The position numbers were made by a program, and so were the translations under genes. From positions 15,860,639 through 15,924,638 of the forward strand of contig CM053326.1 of assembly GCA_028583605.1 (NCBI GenBank): a stretch of 64,000 nt of DNA, read 5' to 3'. This document shows, piece by piece, positions 13,852-24,949 of this stretch. How positions within the stretch are numbered: position 1 is the stretch's first letter; the number at the start of each line of letters is the position of its first letter. This DNA comes from Dastarcus helophoroides. Taxonomy: Eukaryota > Arthropoda > Insecta > Coleoptera > Bothrideridae. The notes beneath the pieces were generated by a model. The model saw only the letters and a program-made list of their open reading frames with translations. It was not told the DNA's origin and did no database searches.

Positions 13852-15334
13852 CCGGGTATTTTTTTTTTTAGTTGGGATGTTACCTTTATATGGAGTAGTA
13901 CCTATTATAAGGGCAAACTGATTTTGTCGATGGGGCTAGTCGAAGCTAAACTACCTTTCAAAAATATTTTCAACTTCCTCCCACTTCCCACTTCCGGTTA
14001 CACTGGAATTAGACATCAACTTTCTCATTTTAAATGGCAACCCCCAAATTTTATACTTTATTTGAATTTTACGTAGAAAAATAAGGTGAGTTTATGATTA
14101 CATGTTTGTTGCTACCTTTGACAATTTTAAAGATATTTCAATTTTTCGAAAAAAAAATGACAGAAAAGAGGGTTATGTTGACTCTTTGTATCTTTTTTAT
14201 TATTTGCAGTAAAAACAAGAAACTTGGGTTGAAGTCATGGAATATTATGGAGACTATAATAACGTAATCAGGTTTTACATTTATTACACAGGGTGATGGA
14301 AATTTTATGATCTTTATTGTTTTTTGTTTTATTCAAAAAAACTTTGTTTTTTTAAATAGCAACTATGTGTTTTTTAATCATTTTTGGATTCTTCACGTAA
14401 AAAGAAGAAAAAAGTTATATGACTAATTTTTTAAAATTCTGCACCGTTACAGAGATATAATTCAAAATAAAAAGACAAAAATATATATATTTTCTTCTCT
14501 AGTAGCAACTTGGTAGTTGACAACAAAATTTTCAAAAAAAACATAACCACAAGGCCTAAAAATTTTAGGCTAAATAGCATTTAAAAGATAACCGTACAAG
14601 ACGAATAAGTTTCTGGCTAATTGTTAGAATACTTATTAAAAAATGTTTAGGGAGCCACGTATGTAAGTTTCGTAAAAATCTTTTGTTTGTTAAACAGACT
14701 TCTCATTTTTGGAGCAATGAAAATCAACAACAAATGTTCAAAAAAATAAATTCGTCCTTTAACTGTTATTTTGTTAGATTAGAACTCAGGATTTGTTAAA
14801 TTCATTAAATTTTATAATGAAAATCGAAATGGAAACTTTTTAGTGATTTTTTACGACTACTGCAAGATAAGCCTATTGCTAGGAACAATCGGATGTGATT
14901 AAAAACGTTACTTAATTCGAAATCTTAAAATATGCCTTTAAATGTATTAAAACAGAAGTTGGTCATTGTTCTTGATGTACATTTTTTGTCAATTATTTTT
15001 TTTCCTTACTTATTATGATTTATTCTTTAAGCTTTTATTGCTTTTATTATTTTTTTTTTCGAAAAATTGAAATATCTTTAAAACAATCAAAGTTAGCAAT
15101 AAACATAAACGCAAACTCACCTTATTTTTTTACGTAAAATCCAAATAAAATATAAAATTTGGGGGTTGCCATTAAAAATAAGAAAGTTCATTTCTACTTC
15201 CGGTATAACCGTTAGTGGGGGAAGTTAAAAATATTTTCGGAAGATAGTTTAGCCCCGATTAGCCCCATCGACAAAATCAGTTTGCCTTTATAATAAGTAG
15301 TAAAGGTAACCTCCCAACTAAAAAGAACACCTGG
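13852..15334. mobile_element. Long-TIR Tc1/mariner-like non-autonomous element, 1.48 kb
   Basis: Inverted arms of about 300 bp lie at 13852-14150 and 15050-15334. They begin CCGGGTATTTTT on the left and CCAGGTGTTCTTTTTAGTTG on the right (minus strand), and are flanked by TA (13850-13851 and 15335-15336). Shared landmarks are TTAGTTGGGATGTTACC, GATTTTGTCGATGGGGCTA, GGGGGTTGCCAT and AAGGTGAGTTT. The middle of about 900 bp has no transposase. The TA duplication and CC(A/G)GGT start suggest Tc1/mariner. Confidence 0.75.
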
Positions 15335-16900
15335 TAGGTTTGATCAATTGGTTAGGTGGAGAAAGTGTACAATGTACCTCATTCCAAAATAATAAATACA
15401 TTAAACGGAAGGTTATCCTTAACAAGACGAAAGGGTTATCCCATCATACTAACTAGAAAGACCTGTTGATCAAATGGTGCTAAAAAAGAGTTTTCTCTGA
15501 TCAAAATTATACTCTGTGAAAGTGATCTAGAAAATGGAAACTGACTGATTGAAAACGATAATCGTATTGATAAATTTCGTAATGGCATGCCTGGAAAAAA
15601 AGGTTTTCGGCATTTAGAGAACGTCATCGTTTTATTTATCAACTGCATGCTGTATCGGTAAATATACCATGAACAGGCCCCATATAAGCCTGATTTCGAA
15701 CATATCTAACTAAAGAAAACGCTGAGGATATCTTAAATGATCCTTAGAATCCTAGAATTCTTTTTCCGACAAATCGGTATTGTAACAAAGTTCTCGAGAA
15801 ATTGTTATGAAGTTAAATTAAGATCAAAAATTGAGTGTATTACTACTAGAAGGCAACCTGTAGTTTCAGCATCTCGGAAAGAAACCGTTAGTGTAACCTC
15901 CATGGATCACATTTTTTGGCCAGAGGAGTCGCCTGGAAAAAGAAATGCAGAAGTTTTGAAGAAATATTCTATGCAATCACTTAATTTAAATAATTAGGGT
16001 ATTATCAAAAGAAAAAAAAATAGATAGAGAATCACCGTAAAGTTCTTTTAAGAAGAATGAAACATTGACAGAAAAGGAAAATAACCAAAAATTAAAGTTC
16101 AAAAAAAAAGAAACAAACTTTAAACTTTAAGAAAATATAGGGGTGTCCTATTTAAAAAAATTAAAAGGGGCAATAACAGTTACATTCAGCATGAATATGA
16201 GGAAATGTGTCCCCCTATATATATTTATTGACGTGTTTTTGCATTTTTCCTAAAAATGACGATCTAAAGAGTTTATTATGGTGGATAGTTTTCATTGACA
16301 CGTACTGTACATATATTTCACTGAATGGAGGTGTATGAAAGACGGATTTTATAAAAATTATGATTATCTAAAGAATAAGTGTTCCATTTAAAATTAGAAA
16401 GTTTGATCCTAATACAACCGGAAATGTCATAAAGTTAACGCTATTTTTTCTGAAAAGGTAACCCACGTAAACCCCAGTATCGAAATTTTAAAATTGAAAT
16501 GAAAGTAGTTTCTAACATATAAGGCACTACGAGCATGAGTTATATGAATGTATATTTTTCGTATTTTCCATCTTTTCATTAAAACATGTGATACTTGAGA
16601 ATAATAAGCGGAATAAATGAGTTTTTTTTTTTACTTTATAACTATTGTTGAAGGTACCTTATTACCTACATATGTATACTGTTATTGTGAATATCACTTT
16701 TAATTGCAAATATTAGATTTTTTGCCTGTGTTAACATTTTTTTATATCGCTTTAGTAAACCAAAGAATATAAAATTTCACTTAAATTGTTACTTTCGCTT
16801 TGACATGTTTAATAACATTAAAACTAAACTAAAAACTACTTTGTTTTTACGCTAATTTATTTTGTATAGCAAACATCTATTTATTAAATCTCTAGAAACT
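15335..16900. other. Intergenic sequence with an unrecognised ORF
   Basis: An ORF at 15737-15997 (86 codons) includes FSRNCYEVKLRSKIE and TSMDHIFWPEESPGKRN, which look more protein-like than random AT-rich translation. A stop separates it from an upstream frame reading ENAEDILNDP. It may be the debris of a transposon protein; no family is recognised. The rest is AT-rich with no identifiable feature. Confidence 0.3.
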
Positions 16901-17400
16901 GATTGATAAACAACAGACTGCGGAAACCGGTGAGTCTAGAAGCATGAAATTTGGCACATGAATTTCTTATGTAACGTACTAAGAAATGATTTTTGAAAAT
17001 TCATCCCCTAAGGGTGCTAAATAAGGAATGACAATGTATGTAGAAATTCCTAATTTAAAAGTTTTTAGGCTTCTACTTATAGTTATTGTTGGCAATTCTT
17101 TCCAAAGAGGATAAAATCTACTTCATAAAAATCTTCCTCTTGACTAACAGACAATATTCAGTCTAAACAAGTGGGTTTAGAAGTATGAAAGTTTGGACAA
17201 TAGTTCCTCATATAAGGTACGTAAGACTAAGAAGGGGTTCTTAAAAATTCACATCATAAGGGTATGAAAGTGTATATGAAATTTCTCATTTTTGAAGCAA
17301 GAAATATGGAAATTGGTATGTAGGGTTATATTAATAAATAAATATGACTTTTTGGAAATTCATCCCTTAAGAGGGTAAAATTGTGTATAGGAAGAGTCAG
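16900..17400 (+). repeat. Irregular repeat with TTCATCCCCTAAGGGTG core, three copies
   Basis: Three diverged copies lie at about 16905-17070, 17140-17290 and 17290-17395. Each has a TGAAATTTGG-like start, a TTGAAAATTCATCCCCTAAG-like core and a TTTTGAAGCAAGAAATATG-like tail. Related single copies occur at about 2690-2800 and 29870-30120. Confidence 0.6.
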
Positions 17401-18120
17401 GTCCACCTCATGTCCACCCGCGCTTCTTCTAATTCAATTAAATCATAAAATATCGATACAGTTACGAATTTTCGATAAAATATGGAAATTATCAAAAATA
17501 ATAGGAATTTTAAATCCAAACTAGTCTAAATTGCAGAGAAAAAATTCGACATTTGAAAATTAATTCTCGAATTTCCGAATTTTAAAATTTCGAGTCAAAA
17601 TGAATTTAGCGTATTTCAAATTGAAGCACTAAATCTTACGGAAAAAGTTCAAATTTCGAAAATAACTTGGATATCGGATGTTTTTGTTAAAATCTACTCA
17701 TTATATCTGGAATTCCTGAGAATAAGGATATTTTAATATACAACGTGGAAAGAGAAAAAAATCGAATAATTTAAGAAAAAAACATTTTGAAAATATTTAG
17801 ATTCTCTAACTATTGATTTTTTCCCAAGACTCCTTTTTTTTCTTATTAATTTTGACGTGAAACCCAAAATTTTCCCATTACTCTCGAAACTTTGGCCTCT
17901 TTTATAATAGAAAGCCCGATTTTAGTCTCTAAACTACATGTTTTTCTTGAAATTTACACTTGGGCGACTAACACAACATTTTAAGATAAAAGTGAATTTT
18001 CGAAATTAAAAGCGAATTTTCGAGATTGAAGGTAGGAACCACAGCATTTCCACTTTTTTTGAATAATTTGAAGTTTCGTCCTTACAATTAAAACAAAAAT
18101 TTGAAACTTAGGACAGAATT
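17401..18120. other. AT-rich intergenic stretch, nothing recognised
   Basis: Low-complexity A/T sequence; no coding or RNA feature seen. Confidence 0.4.
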
Positions 18121-18207
18121 CACTTTAAAATACAAATCTTGTCCCCTGAAACCAAGACAGATTTAAAAAAACGCAACAAATATTGCTATAACGCGTTTTG
18201 ATAGCAT
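18121..18207. repeat. Family A inverted-repeat arm, truncated
   Basis: It contains TTGTCCCCTGAAACCAAGAC, then AACGCAACAAATATTGCT and AACGCGTTTTGATAGC, matching the left arm of the 54046-54287 element. It stops before the hammerhead-like core. Confidence 0.65.
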
Positions 18208-18209
18208 TC

Positions 18210-18476
18210 CTTCTGTTCTTTTTCTTATATTTCTTGCCATCTTCGTTCTTCGTCTTGTTGTCTTCGATCTTCCTCCTGTTCTTTTTCTTGTCGTCTTCGT
18301 TCTTTCTCCTGTTTTTTTCTTGTCGTCTTCGTTCTTCCTCCTGTGCTTTTTCTTGTCGTCTTCGTTCTTCCTCTTGTTCTTTTTCTTGTCGTCTTTGTTC
18401 TGTTTGGTCTTTAAACATTGCTAATAGCGCTTGCAATTGTTCCATTTTGGCCGATTTTAATCTCGTTCCCATCTAA
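18210..18476 (-). pseudogene. Gag-like N-terminal fragment (Arg/Gln/Glu-rich), Ty3/gypsy type
   Basis: The minus-strand ORF begins MGTRLKSAKMEQLQALLAMF and continues into tandem RRQEK/QEEERRRQEK repeats, a highly charged predicted coiled coil. Insect Ty3/gypsy elements often encode a Gag starting with such a leucine-containing segment followed by E/R/Q repeats, just after a GGTGTCAGAA-type site. The reading degenerates into a lysine/asparagine stretch and stops at 18125. The plus-strand ORF at 18198-18476 is its antisense shadow. The LTR fragment at 20176-20364 may be the same element, split by inserted sequence. Confidence 0.5.
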
Positions 18477-18852
18477 CGTCCTAGAATGTTTAAGATTTTT
18501 CTTGACGCACCCCGTATAACTACCTAACAGTTTATAGAGTCTCTGATAAAGTCTAAATTTAATTAGTACTACTAATTTTAACGTTACGTGATAGTATAAA
18601 TTAAACTTAAAAAATTGCCGAAAGAATTATTTCAGTACCTTTAAATTTGAATAAGTTATTGCACTTTAAAGTATTTATGGTACAGGCGACTCCGTAAATG
18701 TTGTGTGACGTCACTAGACACGACCCGGCTAATATGCCGGCTGTTACTACCTATAAACTAAGTATATGCTATAAATTAATAAACATAAACCATAGGGTCA
18801 GTGTAAATTCAATGAACTGTTTTATTTTGTTGTTGTCGGGAAATAATCAACA

Positions 18853-18942
18853 ATGGAAGAAGGTTTTGTTCGTGGTGATTCCAAAAATTTACCGAAAGTG
18901 GATATAGCAATGGTTATAGATTTTTTTCGAGGTGCAAAGTAG
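18853..18942 (+). pseudogene. Short ORF beginning MEEGFVRGDSKNLPKVD
   Basis: 29 codons ending FFRGAK and a TAG stop. The sequence has a coding look and recalls N-termini of repeat-encoded insect proteins with a GFVRGD...LPKVD start, but I cannot name the family securely. It is probably a truncated transposon ORF. Confidence 0.3.
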
Positions 18943-19595
18943 ACTATTCTACTACTTTCTTAAGAACTTTTGAAGTGCTTATCCTTACATAAACAATTAG
19001 TATTGACTAGTGTATAGTAATTGATATTTAAGAAATCAGTAAATATTTAGTGAGAGATCAAGTGATGTCATTCTTATGCAGTATATCGATATCAATATTT
19101 GATTTTGAGTTTTTTTGTATAAGAACGACTTATTAACAAAAACATTATTTATATTTAAGGGTGGTAAAAGTGTTATTTCTTTATAACAATAAATATTTTT
19201 GTGGCAGACCTGGAAGAGATCTGGATTGGATACGTGTAAGTAAAAAGAGAAGGAAATCATTGCATTGTACGAGCAAGAATAACACCGGAACTTAAAGTTC
19301 ATTTGAATGTAATGAAAATGAAGAAGTTACCACAAAGATACAAAGATACATCTGCTTCGACCTGCAACAATGTTTTTGTTGTATTTCATAAAAATACATT
19401 AAATAAAAACCAGTGACGTTACATTTCACTTATGTAATATTAAACTTAATAAAAAATGAAGATTAAAAACAGGGCTAAAAGTCATCTTTTTTCTTTTAAT
19501 ATCATATTTTAAAAACAAATGATATTATATGTAAATTTACTCACTTAACAATTATATTATTTATTAATTTATTTATTTGTCACCCACTGTTTTTA

Positions 19596-19868
19596 CTACA
19601 GTAGATCATATTTATGTTTGTTATTAAATTGGATTGTACCTATATCAAAATGATCTTCACAGTAATATAATGAAGACTGACATGAAAGTGGTTGTTTAAC
19701 ACGTCTTTTCATAACTCTACACCACTTTTTTCTCAAACTTTGTACTTTCGGTACGGAAAAGAAAAATTTTTCCGGGCTAATGACAGTAGTTTTTCTACAT
19801 TTAGAAACTATACAATATTTATATAAGGAAGTCTTTGCACTCATTTTTTGCTGGTTATTATTTAGCAC
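19596..19868 (-). pseudogene. THAP-type zinc-finger fragment
   Basis: From an internal Met (MSAKTSLYKYC) the frame shows C-x4-C (CIVSKC), a hydrophobic FFFSVPK, RKKWCRVMKR with the conserved Trp, and YYCEDHF with the closing C-x2-H. This order (C, C, W, C-x2-H followed by F) is the C2CH pattern of THAP DNA-binding domains, which occur in host regulators and in P-type and other transposases. The usual FP...P residues are only partly present. It ends shortly after the finger at LL, so it is a truncated or single-finger ORF. It lies in repetitive DNA and is most likely transposon-derived. Confidence 0.55.
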
Positions 19869-19871
19869 GAA

Positions 19872-20090
19872 ATGACGACGGAAACAAGATTTGAAGAAGT
19901 GCTAACTGAAAGAGCACGGCAAAGACAAGGTGACCAGGCGATCCAGACTCCTATCATGTTTTATGACGTCATAGATGTTTTCAGCGGCACATCGAAAGGA
20001 CGTGAGAAATTTGAACTTCAAAGGACCATAATTCAGCCAATTTTAAAGATATTTCAAAAAAAATGTGTTCGTTCGTTTCATAATTTTTAG
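19872..20090 (+). other. Unrecognised ORF divergent from the THAP fragment
   Basis: 72 codons starting MTTETRFEEVLTERARQRQG, with an Arg/Gln/Glu-rich start and a GREKFELQRTIIQPILKIF middle. It begins 3 bases from the THAP ORF start on the opposite strand. No family is recognised. Confidence 0.3.
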
Positions 20091-20175
20091 AACTATATTT
20101 GAGCCTATTTTTAAAAAAAAAGGAAACTTCCTAATTATTCACTAGAGCAAAAATAATCTCGTTTCTGACACCAAT

Positions 20176-20364
20176 TGTTGCGCGTTATCGGTTCGAATGA
20201 TTACCACTTGCTGAATTTTAACTACTTTATTTCAAAACTGAACTACAATCGTAATTCACTAACACTGTTTAATTAACTAACTTATTCAGTGACTTCTAAC
20301 TAACTCACTGAGGGAAAAGTGACCGCCTTATATAGGTCCCCCCTTTCGGGTTCTAGAAATAACA
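20176..20364 (-). mobile_element. LTR-like fragment, Ty3/gypsy type
   Basis: On the minus strand it begins TGTTATTTCTAGAACC, has CTATATAAGG as a TATA-like box, AATAAAG as a polyadenylation-like signal, and ends CGCGCAACA. It is followed immediately by ATTGGTGTCAGAAACGAG, matching the GGTGTCAGAA site that often follows insect gypsy-type LTRs. The TG...CA ends fit an LTR; the true 5' limit could lie further right. No second LTR was found. Confidence 0.5.
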
Positions 20365-20404
20365 AGCAGATAAGATTTATCGTTTGTCTAAATTTCTGGA
20401 ACGC

Positions 20405-20825
20405 TTATCTGGGGGCAGAAATTCGCTCCCGAAGATGGTCCAAATCCTGAATCGTTGTTGCGTACACGATGCTTTTTATGTACCCCCAGAAAAAGAAATC
20501 CAGGGGGGTAAGGCCAGGACTTCTAGGATACCAGGAAATAGGGACGGCTCTACCAAACCAACCGTTTGGAAAGCGTGCGTTAAGGGCATCGCACAGATCG
20601 CAACTGTTGTGAGGTGGAGTCCCATCTTGCAAAAAATGATTCGCTGTCCAGTCTGTTGTTCGATGTCGTCTAATAGCGGGAACACAAACAGTTCAAGCGT
20701 GTCCAGGTAAACGAGGCCTGTAATGGTTTTTTTCTGCGAAAAAGAAAGGTCCAATTACTTGATCATGAAATAACCCGCACCACACATTGAGTTTGGGAGA
20801 ATCACGAACATACCCCCCCGAATTT
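20405..20825 (-). pseudogene. Tc1/mariner (IS630) superfamily transposase fragment
   Basis: Three overlapping minus-strand frames give the second half of a DDE transposase in order: SPKLNVWCGLFHDQVIGPFF, then TITGLVYLDTLELFVFPLLD, then QDGTPPHNSCDLCDALN (the second catalytic D region) and PRSPGLTPLDFFFWGYIKS, ending DLDHLRERI. At least two frameshifts separate them, one at the A-run near 20740 and one near 20630, so the gene is dead. The NVWCG, QDGxPPH and SPxLTPLDFFxWG strings are typical of transposases common in insect genomes. Confidence 0.8.
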
Positions 20826-22125
20826 TTTTGGCTTCACACTAGATAGAATGTTAGACGAGTTAGACTCTAGACCTGTTTTTAGTGTATTTTTTAATATTTT
20901 AGTATACTTGTATACAATAATAATATTAATAGTAAAGTAGTATTGGACCGTGGCTTCTTAGCTCTAACCTAAATGCAAATAAAGACTAGGTAGTATTAGC
21001 AGAAGGATCGCAGCCCCCTCCTAAAAAAGATAAAATTTACCACCAAATACATTTAAAAATTTGCTTTCATTTGGAATATTTTTTCCGTATAAATGACTAA
21101 AAATTCTTTTAGGGCATCCGAATCTTAATTTTTTAGAGGGATATCGCTTTTTACAAAAGTCTCACATAGACTCGGTAATATTAGGTTTTTGATGAGATGT
21201 TACAGGTATTGTATGTAACATTTTTTTGTTAATAGCCTTTGTAATTTTTTTAATGTTGTTTTCTGTATTTCTGCACACATTTTGTTTTGTGAAGACTGAA
21301 TAGTAAAGTATTACAAAGTGAAGTTACGCGTCCATCAAGTATTTTAGACGTAGATTGTACAGATAGTTTTTCACATTACGTCAAATAAATTACCTTTCCA
21401 TCACTTATATAAATTTCACTCTATTGTACACAGAAACCCAAGAAATAAAGCATTTACAAGTAGACGGCGTTGTGATTATTGTTGACTGTTAAAGCACGAC
21501 TTTGAAATTGTTTAAAATCCCTCTCATGCAATTTTCGCTTTTTATCTGCGTGTTTTCTTATTTCTTTAAAATGTCGCCAATATCCATTTAACAAAAATCT
21601 TTTTGTAAAACTGTCATTAAAAGTGACATTTTTAATTCATTGATAAGTAAACTAAAAATTGACTTTTATAATGATACGTGTTAAAAGTAAATATAGCAGC
21701 GTTTCCCAAACTTTTTTGCCCTGACCCGGTTGTTTTTAATATTTCCCCTTCGCACCCACTAAAAGATTAGATTAGATTCTTTATTTCATACCATTTTTGT
21801 CCCGATTTCTGGAGCAATAAATCTCAGTTGATGTATTTTCTGTTTCTTCAACTTCTGGTGGAATAACAAAATTGCTTTAATTTCCAATCTTTTTTTCAAA
21901 ATTCATGTTTATTTGCCATAAAATTTACAGTAGTTTAGGACAGGTTCAATTGTGGTTACTAATAATAATTAAACAACTTACAATTGTTTTACTTAGTTAC
22001 ACTCTATCCAGTACCTGACTTGATTGTCAGATGTAAATGTCAAATACAACAGGCAAACAATGAATCTAAAATTCAACCCTAGGGACAGCATTTTCTTTTT
22101 TAATTTAACAGTTTTACAAAAAATA
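20826..22125. other. Intergenic sequence with a hAT-like terminus
   Basis: No gene seen. At 21699 the string CAGCGTTTCCCAAACTTTTT resembles one end of a hAT element, but the partner end was not found. Confidence 0.35.
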
Positions 22126-22128
22126 TTG

Positions 22129-22240
22129 TATGATACACTTGTTAAAAGTGATTTTATTTTGTGAGTGGGGAGTATTGCGCAACGAGCGTAGCGAGTGGAG
22201 CAACCACACGAACAATGTCACTTTTAACACTTGTATCATA
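22129..22240. repeat. Small palindromic MITE-like element
   Basis: Arms 22129-22151 (TATGATACACTTGTTAAAAG...) and 22218-22240 are reverse complements with one mismatched pair. They enclose a GC-richer centre (GCGCAACGAGCGTAGCGAG). A related single arm is near 21625-21700. Confidence 0.6.
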
Positions 22241-22259
22241 AATAATTATTTTTTAGCAG

Positions 22260-24830
22260 TTTTAGGATTTTGACGTTCTTAGAGAAATTTTCACTTTAAA
22301 TTCAAAGTTAAAATATAAATTCAAAATTTTATCTTAAAAGTTTTATTATTACGGATTTTACTTCAAAGTCTTTTGAATATGTTCCTTGGAATTTCGACTT
22401 CTGAACATTTCGACTTTATCCTCGATATTTCGTTTTGAAGTTGAAATTTATGAAACATTAAAATTATTGTTTTAAATTTGAATAAAAAAATTGAAAATTT
22501 CCTAAAATGCTAGATGTAAAATTTTGAAAAAATCAAAATTTACAAGAAAATTTCTAAAAAAGGTAAAAATTTGAAAAAAGGCGAAATTTAAAAAAGTCAA
22601 AATTTTCAAAATGAAAAACGATACGAAATCTTAAAAAAATCAAAATTTTGAAAGGTGTTGATATTTTAGAGAAAACATAATTTACAAAAAAAATTGAAAA
22701 CTTGCAGCTAAAATTTTTGAAATGTTTTTTGAAAAGTAAAAATTTTGATAAGAATGGAAAGTATTGAAAAAAGTCGAAAATGTTGAAGGTAAAATTTTCA
22801 AATAGTCGAAAATTTGAAAAATGTAATTTTGAAAAACGAAAATTAAAGTGTTCAAAAAAAGTAAAATCAAAATTTATAAAAAGAAATATCAGAATTTTAA
22901 AGTTATCGTAATTTTTAAAAGAAAGTTTAAATTTTAGAATGTAATTTAAAAATTTCAAAATGGTCAAGATTTTGAAAAAAATTCGAGATTTAAAAAAACT
23001 AAATTTATCGAAAATAGAAGAAAGCCCAGAATTGTCAGAAAAGTTGAAATTTTCAAAAATTATGGAAATTTTGAAAAGTTAAAATTTTTGAAAAAATCAA
23101 AACTTTGGATAGCTGAAATTAAAAGAAAGCATTTTTTTAACTAGTCGGACAAAAATTTCCAAAAATAAAACTTTAAAAGATTTTCAAAAAGTCGACCTTT
23201 TGAAAAAAGTTCGAAATTTTAAAAAAAAATTTTAATTTTCAGAAGAGTCGAATAATTTTGAAATAGTTCAAAAAAAAGTGGACATTAAAAAATCTTGCAA
23301 TCTAAAAAACAATCGAAATTTTTAAAAAAAATTAAAGTTTGTAAAAAGTTAAAAGAAGTGAAAACTTGAAAAGTTCTAACATTTCAAAAAGTCAAAATTT
23401 TCGGAAAAGCACAGCTTGCAGAAAACCTGACATTTCCAAACGGACTAAAAATTTTCAAAGAGCAGAAATTTTGAAAAAATTCCAAAAGTCAAGATTTGAA
23501 AAATCTATATTTTAAAAAGCCAAAATTATCAAATGAAGTAAGAAAGTTGGTGGCACGGACTGGTCCTTGGTTATCTTGAAAAATTGAAACCGAGAAAGAT
23601 TAAAAAACACAGCAAAGGTTGCTCTAACGCATTTCGATAGCCAAACTTACATCTTTAGAGAGATATTGAAACGCGTTAAAGCAACCTTTGTTGTGTTTTT
23701 CAGTATTTTTTGGTTTTTGGGGATACGACTTGTGTTTCAATATTTAAAAAAAGTAAAAATTTTGAAAAATTAAATTTTGAAAAGTTAAATTTACAGTCGA
23801 ACAAATTTTGAGAAAACAATCAAAATGTTAAAAAAAGTGGAAATTTTGAGATGTCGAAATTAAAGTATTTTCAACATTTTCAAAAATAGTCAAATTCCTC
23901 AAAAAAAACTAAATATTTCAAAAAAAAAAGAGTCCAACTAGAAAAGAATCGAATTAAAAAATTTCAAATTTTAAAAAGTCTAAATTTTGAAAAAGAATCA
24001 AAATTTCCAAAGTCAAAATCGCGAGAAAAAGCCACAATTTCCAAAAAAATATAAGTTTTAAAAAGTTACAGATTTTAAAACATCAAAATTTTAGAAAAAT
24101 AATCAAAAGCTCAAAATTTTCAAGAAGGACGAAATTTTTGAAAACACTCGAAACTTTAAAGAAATTGAATTCTTAAACAAAGTCGGAACTATAAAGAAAA
24201 GTCAAAATTAGAAAAAAATAAAATATTTGAAAAATGTGCAAATTAAAAAAATGGAATAATTTAATTTCGTCGGAATTTTGAAAAACATCAAAATTTTCAA
24301 AAACGACAAATATAAAAAAATCCAAACTTGAAAAAAATCGAAAGTTTCAAGAAAATCGAGTATTTTAAAGTCAAAATTTTAAAAAACTCGCTATTTTTAG
24401 AAAACAATTTTGAGAATAAGGCTTAATTCTGAAATAAATTCAAAATTTCCAATAAAATCAAAAACTATTTTTGTAAAATTCAAAATTTTCAAAAAAAAAT
24501 TTTGTAGGTTATATTTTTTAAAATAATTCGAATTATTGAAAAAAATGAAACATTTAAGACTGCTGTAATTATTCAAAAAGTCTTAATTTTAAAAAAAGGC
24601 ATAATCCGAAAAAAGGAAAATTTTCAAAGAAAGTGGAAATAAAAATCCCAAATTTAAAAAAAAATAATTTTTTTAAGAAATTGAAACTTAAAAATATCAT
24701 ATTTTAAATCAAAATATTCAAAAAATGTTAAATTCTTTAAAAAGTTGAGATTTTTAAAATTGAAAACTTGAGAACAAATACTGACAATTTAAAGTAAATA
24801 GAATTCCTGAAAAAATATTTTATTTTATTG
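22260..24830. repeat. A-rich quasi-periodic array
   Basis: About 2.5 kb in the opposite orientation to the 5.7-8.2 kb array: AAAATTTTGAAAAAGTC-type units strongly A-rich on the + strand. A family A inverted repeat (23553-23745) is inserted. The ORF at 22554-22967 is Phe/Asn/Lys low-complexity and not a gene. Confidence 0.7.
23553..23745. mobile_element. Family A inverted-repeat element, degraded copy
   Basis: It starts CGGACTGGTCCTTGGTTATC and carries inverted arms with AACACAGCAAAGGTTGCTC and GCAACCTTTGTTGTG. The left arm keeps a mutated minus-strand hammerhead-like core (CTAAAGA in place of CTGAAGA). The right arm lacks the CTGANGA half. Confidence 0.7.
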
Positions 24831-24949
24831 TGAAATAAAAGAATCTTTCATCACAATGTCTATTTATAATAATGTTTAAAGTAAAATCCACTCGCAAACT
24901 GTTATCTTAGGAATAAACGCACAAATTATACCTAACCTAACGCCTCTTA

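Larger units (their letters stand above)
18700..20090. mobile_element. Inserted block with short ORFs (unclassified)
   Basis: This block separates the gag-like fragment from the LTR-like fragment. It holds TGACGTCA near both sides (18706 and 19964), a small + strand ORF at 18853-18942 that starts MEEGFVRGDSKNLPKVDIAM, a THAP-like ORF on the minus strand (19596-19868), and an ORF at 19872-20090 starting MTTETRFEEVLTERARQRQ. Clear inverted termini were not found. The divergent, short, transposon-like ORFs suggest a deleted DNA element or satellite of one. Confidence 0.35.

Noticed and set aside
18198..18476. Plus-strand ORF rich in Ser/Leu/Phe/Cys
   Set aside because: It is the antisense shadow of the Arg/Gln/Glu repeats of the gag-like fragment.
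20160..20200. GGTTCGAATG as a tRNA B box
   Set aside because: It sits inside the LTR-like fragment and no A box or acceptor stem is present.
22554..22967. 137-codon minus-strand ORF, the longest non-kinase frame outside the kinase exons
   Set aside because: It is almost entirely Phe/Asn/Lys/Ile/Leu from the A-rich array; composition explains it.
24927..24942. CCTAACCTAACG as a telomere-type repeat
   Set aside because: Only two units; insect TTAGG arrays would be long.
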